From positions 1 to 42,569 of the forward strand of contig RECD01000184.1 of the NCBI GenBank assembly GCA_007694185.1: DNA of 42,569 nt, given 5' to 3'. The notes beneath the pieces were generated by a model, which saw only the letters and a list, made by a program, of their open reading frames with translations, did not search any database and was not told the DNA's origin. A program made the translations under genes and the position numbers. Below, one piece after another: positions 42,565 through 42,569 of the stretch (position 1 is its first letter; each line of letters begins with the position of its first letter). This DNA is from Planctomycetaceae bacterium (GTDB lineage: Bacteria; Planctomycetota; Planctomycetia; Pirellulales; Pirellulaceae).

Positions 42565-42569
42565 CTAGG

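Overview
The window is GC-rich, densely coding bacterial DNA, and its gene content points to a planctomycete (Planctomycetota, probably Planctomycetia). The clearest markers are a Tat-signal DUF1501 protein paired with a PSD1/DUF1549/DUF1553 cytochrome-like protein, a duplicated-U32 RlhA-type protein, and very large envelope proteins with caspase-like and VWA domains. The assignment rests on gene families, not on a marker phylogeny.

About three quarters of the window (1-31964) is a type VI secretion system (T6SS) locus built as two divergent arms around a 352-bp gap (13608-13959). The minus-strand arm reads leftwards: outer-membrane beta-barrel protein, TssA, TssB, TssC, two Hcp paralogues, TagJ/ImpE, TssE, TssF, TssG and TssH/ClpV, which runs off the left edge. 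It supplies the sheath, tube, baseplate core and recycling ATPase. The plus-strand arm reads rightwards: a TssB-TssC fusion with an acidic Asp/Ser tail, a small basic protein of unknown family, VgrG, a protein with a degenerate FHA-like domain, a 1880-residue membrane-anchored protein, a Cys-rich lipoprotein, and a 1680-residue membrane-anchored protein ending in a VWA domain and beta-rich region.

The most unusual content is in the plus arm. Besides the normal TssB/TssC pair there is a second, fused sheath-like protein that lacks the C-terminal part of TssC. The two giant proteins are paralogues: each has one N-terminal membrane anchor, a caspase-like fold whose catalytic Cys is replaced (Thr176 in one, Asn178 in the other), and a shared helical core. 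No TssJ, TssK, TssL, TssM or PAAR gene is visible here. Some may lie beyond the left edge, but the giants and the lipoprotein are candidates for a lineage-specific envelope module.

The right quarter (32013-42569) is ordinary planctomycete chromosome: a DUF1501 gene and its PSD1 partner on the minus strand, a fused cysteine-peptidase-like/DUF2786/DUF7168 gene on the plus strand, then Tm-1-like (UPF0261) and U32/RlhA-like genes on the minus strand, and a tRNA-Lys(CTT) at the right edge. No CRISPR array, insertion sequence, integrase or rRNA was seen.
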